A DNA stretch of 64,000 nt, taken from NCBI RefSeq assembly GCF_947623445.1, contig NC_135241.1, positions 1,366,501-1,430,500 of the forward strand, in the 5' to 3' direction. Every line of letters starts with the position of its first letter. Position 1 is the first letter of the stretch. The notes beneath the pieces are model-generated. The model was not told where the DNA came from and did not search any database. It worked only from the letters and a program-made list of their open reading frames with translations. Origin of the DNA: Clavelina lepadiformis (taxonomy: Eukaryota > Chordata > Ascidiacea > Aplousobranchia > Clavelinidae). Position numbers and translations under genes: made by a program. Shown piece by piece: positions 61,068 to 64,000 of the stretch.

Positions 61068-64000
61068 ATGTCTCATTCTCGCTTTAAAGTCTGCCAGTTT
61101 CGTAAGTTGTATTTAAAAATGTGTTTTTACTGCGTTCAAATATTAGATTACATGTCAGTAATGACAAAAAAATGTTTTGTATTTGTCAAGCTGATGACGC
61201 TGAAGTTGTAAAGATCACGAAGAATTTTTCAAAAGAAGGCAAATCCGTTCTTATTCTTGATACGGATCAATTAAACAACATCTTGCTTCAAGCAGAAAAT
61301 CTACCAGTTGCCATCTACTCGATTGTTGGACCTACAGGATCAGGGAAATCTTTTCTGCTCAACCTTCTGCTGGGGCATTTAAAGGTAGGCTATCAACGAG
61401 GGACTTATTGTTATGTTGTAGCGGAAAATAGACTAAATTTAGGCTAAACAGACAACAAACCATCAAGTTAAAGTTTTAATTTAAACTGCAATTTTCATTT
61501 TTTTTTCTATATCTAACTACCTATTGCATGACTATCTGTTGTTTTAGAAAACAGAACTTCTACGCAGTTGGTTCAGTTATGATAATGGTGTCCAGCCAGT
61601 CACAGCCGGTATTGATATGTTGAACAAACCAATCATTTGTGATCTTGGTGGGCTTCAAGGGAAGGTAGGTAGAACATTTGCAAGTATTTTTAGATATGCT
61701 GTCACCGTGTCCCCACTAGGTTAAAGCGAAACAATATCCTTATACCTATATTCCTGTATTCCCATATATAAAACGGTTATTTGATTATTTCTTTACTCGT
61801 TTGACCAAGTACAAACAGTTAACGGCGTGTCATCCATGACATATAGGTTGCTATTTTTCTTATGGACACACAAGGCCTGTTTGACCTCCACACGTCTGAG
61901 GCTGATGGTACTGTGATAGCCGCGTTGACGTTATTAATGAGCTCATGCGTCATATTTAACGTGAAAAGTGAAATCAATTCCACGCATCTTCAATGGGTTC
62001 ACGTAAGTTATTGGTGAATGTTGTAGAAAAAGAGCAACCGTAATGCAAACATTTGCAGCTCTATAAAATATCAGGATATGCGTAACTACGGTAATTACAA
62101 GTTTATGAGTGTTGTATAGAAAAGGAAAAACAAACATTTGTACAGCTATATACATTATTGTGTTATAAACTAACATTGAAACAAGAATCTAAGTATCCCT
62201 ATTTGAAAGTTTTGACCCTTTTCGATACAGAAATTTACCAAGTTTGCAAAGGAATTAAAAGAAAGCGGTGGAAGAAAATCGCCATTTCAGGTATAAAACA
62301 AAATTTCAGACCAATGTTCTGTCGCGCTGATTATTATAGGGTTGAAAAAACTTGAATTGATTTGTGTAGGAATTGCTGTTTCTGATACGAGATTGGTTGC
62401 GAAGTGACAAGTACGGTTTCAATGGAGGAAGAAAATATCTCGATTACTTGATTCCTTCCTGCAACTATGGGCGAGCGGAGGAGCACCGTTTAGTGCAAGA
62501 AGACACGAAAGCGACGTTTGACAACATTTCTTGCAGCGTAATGCGTTATCCAGGGAACAACGTTGCAAGAATGAGCGATACTAGCAAATGCAGATTAAAA
62601 GGTAACATTGTGGAAAAAACAAAAGTTATACTTAGCGATTTAGTCTTGTTTATTTCAGCACGAAACATCACAACTAGCTTAAACTTGCTGAATTTGGCGT
62701 ACGGGAATGGCTTATATGCGGAATATTTTAACTTCATAACAATTTCCACATTGTAGACGTTGGTGAAAACTTTTCAAGCCAAGTTGAAGAGATATGTGAG
62801 AAAATTTTTTCACCACAAGGCCTAGTCTTAAAAATGATTGACGGCCAACAGACAACGGGAAGAGATCTTTATCAATATGTGGAAGTCCATTCGAAGACGC
62901 TGGACGAGGATTTTCTTGGAAAAGTGAAAAGTTTTATTGAGGTAAAATGTTTTAGCAAACGTCAGTGTTATTTTTAATTACGAAATATGTTTATTGCAAA
63001 GATTGTAAATATGGAGTAAGACCAAAAATGCGGTATTTTCTTGTACATAGCTTGAAATCGAGATCGTTGTTCAGAAATACCAAGAGTGGTTCATCAGTAA
63101 CTTTACAAACTCCGTAAAGGTAATTAAACAACTATCAACGTGTAAATATTAATTTAAGTTTTTTCAAGCAAATAACGGTTTTATTATATTACTAAATCAC
63201 TTTTGTGGCTTTTTGTTTTCCTGGGTTTGTGCAGGGCTCCAGACCTGATGTGACAGAGAAGGATATTAATGAGAAATTCTTTCGACTGAAAGAAGAAACT
63301 CTGAAGAAATTTGACGAACATTCAAAGCCAAACTCACCTGACCTTATTATGCTTGGTAAGAATAAACTGTCCACATCTATGGACGAAAAACTGAAAATAA
63401 AGAAAGTAAGTAGCTCGATAAATTCAAACTTAAGAATAAAATAGGTCTAAACGTTACGAAATATTTTTCTTACAAAGAATGTAAATATGGAGTAAGACCA
63501 AATATGCGGTATTTTCTTGCACATAGGTTGAAATCGAGATCGTTGTTCAGAAATGCCAAGAGTGGTTCATCAGTAACTTTACAAACTCCGTAAAGGTAAT
63601 TAAACAACTATCAACGTGTAAATATTAATTTAAGTTTTTTCAAGCAAATAACGGTTTTATTATATTGCTAAATCACTTTTGTGGCTTTTGTTTTTTTACT
63701 GGGTTTGTGCAGGGCTCCAGACCTGATGTGACAGAGAAGGATATTAATGAGAAATTCTTTCGACTGAAAGAAGAAACTCTGACGAAATTTGACGAACATT
63801 CAAAGCCAAACTCACCTGACCTTATTATGCTTGGTAGGAATAAACTGTCCACATCTATGGACGAAAAACTGAAAATAAAGAAAGTAAGTAGCTCGATAAA
63901 TTCAAACCTAAGAATAAAATAAGTCTAAACGTTACGAAATATTTTTCTTACAAAGAATGTAAATATGGAGTAAGACCAAATATGCGGTATTTTCTTGCAC
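61068..64000 (+). CDS. Atlastin-like GTPase, copy C (cut by window edge)
   Basis: Exons are 61068-61101, 61191-61384, 61548-61664, 61847-62002, 62231-62290, 62370-62601, 62757-62941, 63051-63119, 63235-63405, then second copies 63527-63595 and 63713-63883. All phases agree and all shared exon lengths equal copy A. It keeps GPTGSGKS, MDTQGLFD and FLIRDW. Exons 8 and 9 (69 and 171 nt, both phase 0) occur twice, and a third unit starts at about 63,929, so the helical middle domain gains 80 residues per unit. The opposite strand orientation to A and B shows an inversion. The C-terminal part lies beyond the window. No break seen, so it is probably functional unless the duplication disrupts folding. 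Confidence 0.9.
62978..64000 (+). repeat. Tandem 477-bp duplication of exons 8-9 of copy C
   Basis: Units start at about 62,978, 63,454 and 63,932, with a period of 476-478 bp. Each complete unit holds one 69-nt and one 171-nt exon plus their introns. Units differ by only a few bases, for example a Tyr/Cys change in exon 8 and a Lys/Thr change in exon 9. The last unit is cut by the window edge, so the copy number is unknown. Confidence 0.92.

Overview
The window is animal nuclear DNA: AT-rich, intron-rich, with short phase-consistent exons, GT-AG introns and several DNA-transposon remnants. The gene content (a CUB protein with Thr/Pro linkers, a SEA-domain protein, a VWA exon, an ANKLE1 orthologue, a uronyl 2-O-sulfotransferase-like gene and atlastin-like GTPases) and the frequent 'aggcctat' intergenic words suggest an invertebrate chordate, most likely an ascidian. 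The species call is inference. Gene models were built by hand from splice sites and reading-frame phase, with no alignment software.

Left part (1-10.5 kb). A hAT transposon remnant with perfect 8-bp target duplications lies at 222-998. One von Willebrand A exon (minus strand) lies near 2 kb. The 3' half of a SEA-domain gene (minus) lies at 6.5-7.9 kb and ends by reading into hAT-like sequence.

Middle part (10.5-36 kb). A complete 17-exon plus-strand gene (10,565-27,428, about 476 aa) encodes a secreted protein: signal peptide, CUB, linker, CUB, long Thr/Pro linker, Cys-rich C-terminus. Its linker has grown by duplication of a 48-nt exon together with its introns, and a broken Ty3/Gypsy retroelement sits inside that array. 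Next comes a nearly complete ANKLE1 gene (28,841-35,937): ankyrin repeats, LEM domain and GIY-YIG-type nuclease domain.

Right part (36-64 kb). Three copies of an atlastin-like GTPase gene form a cluster. Copy A (37,978-42,669, minus) is intact, with 11 exons and 663 aa. Copy B (48,940-52,865, minus) is a pseudogene. Copy C (from 61,068, plus, cut by the window edge) carries an in-frame tandem duplication of exons 8-9. The proteins end in an unusual Ala/Gly-rich hydrophobic region whose short repeats differ between copies. A and C, but not B, keep a shared upstream region with a TATA box, a perfect CRE (TGACGTCA) and two IRF/ISRE-like sites, which suggests immune- or stress-inducible expression. 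A sulfotransferase gene (54,755-58,529, minus) with a single one-base frame slip lies between B and C. Inverted and direct duplications, an hAT MITE, a solo LTR and two decayed multicopy genes lie in and around the cluster.

The atlastin-like cluster is the most promising candidate for something undescribed.
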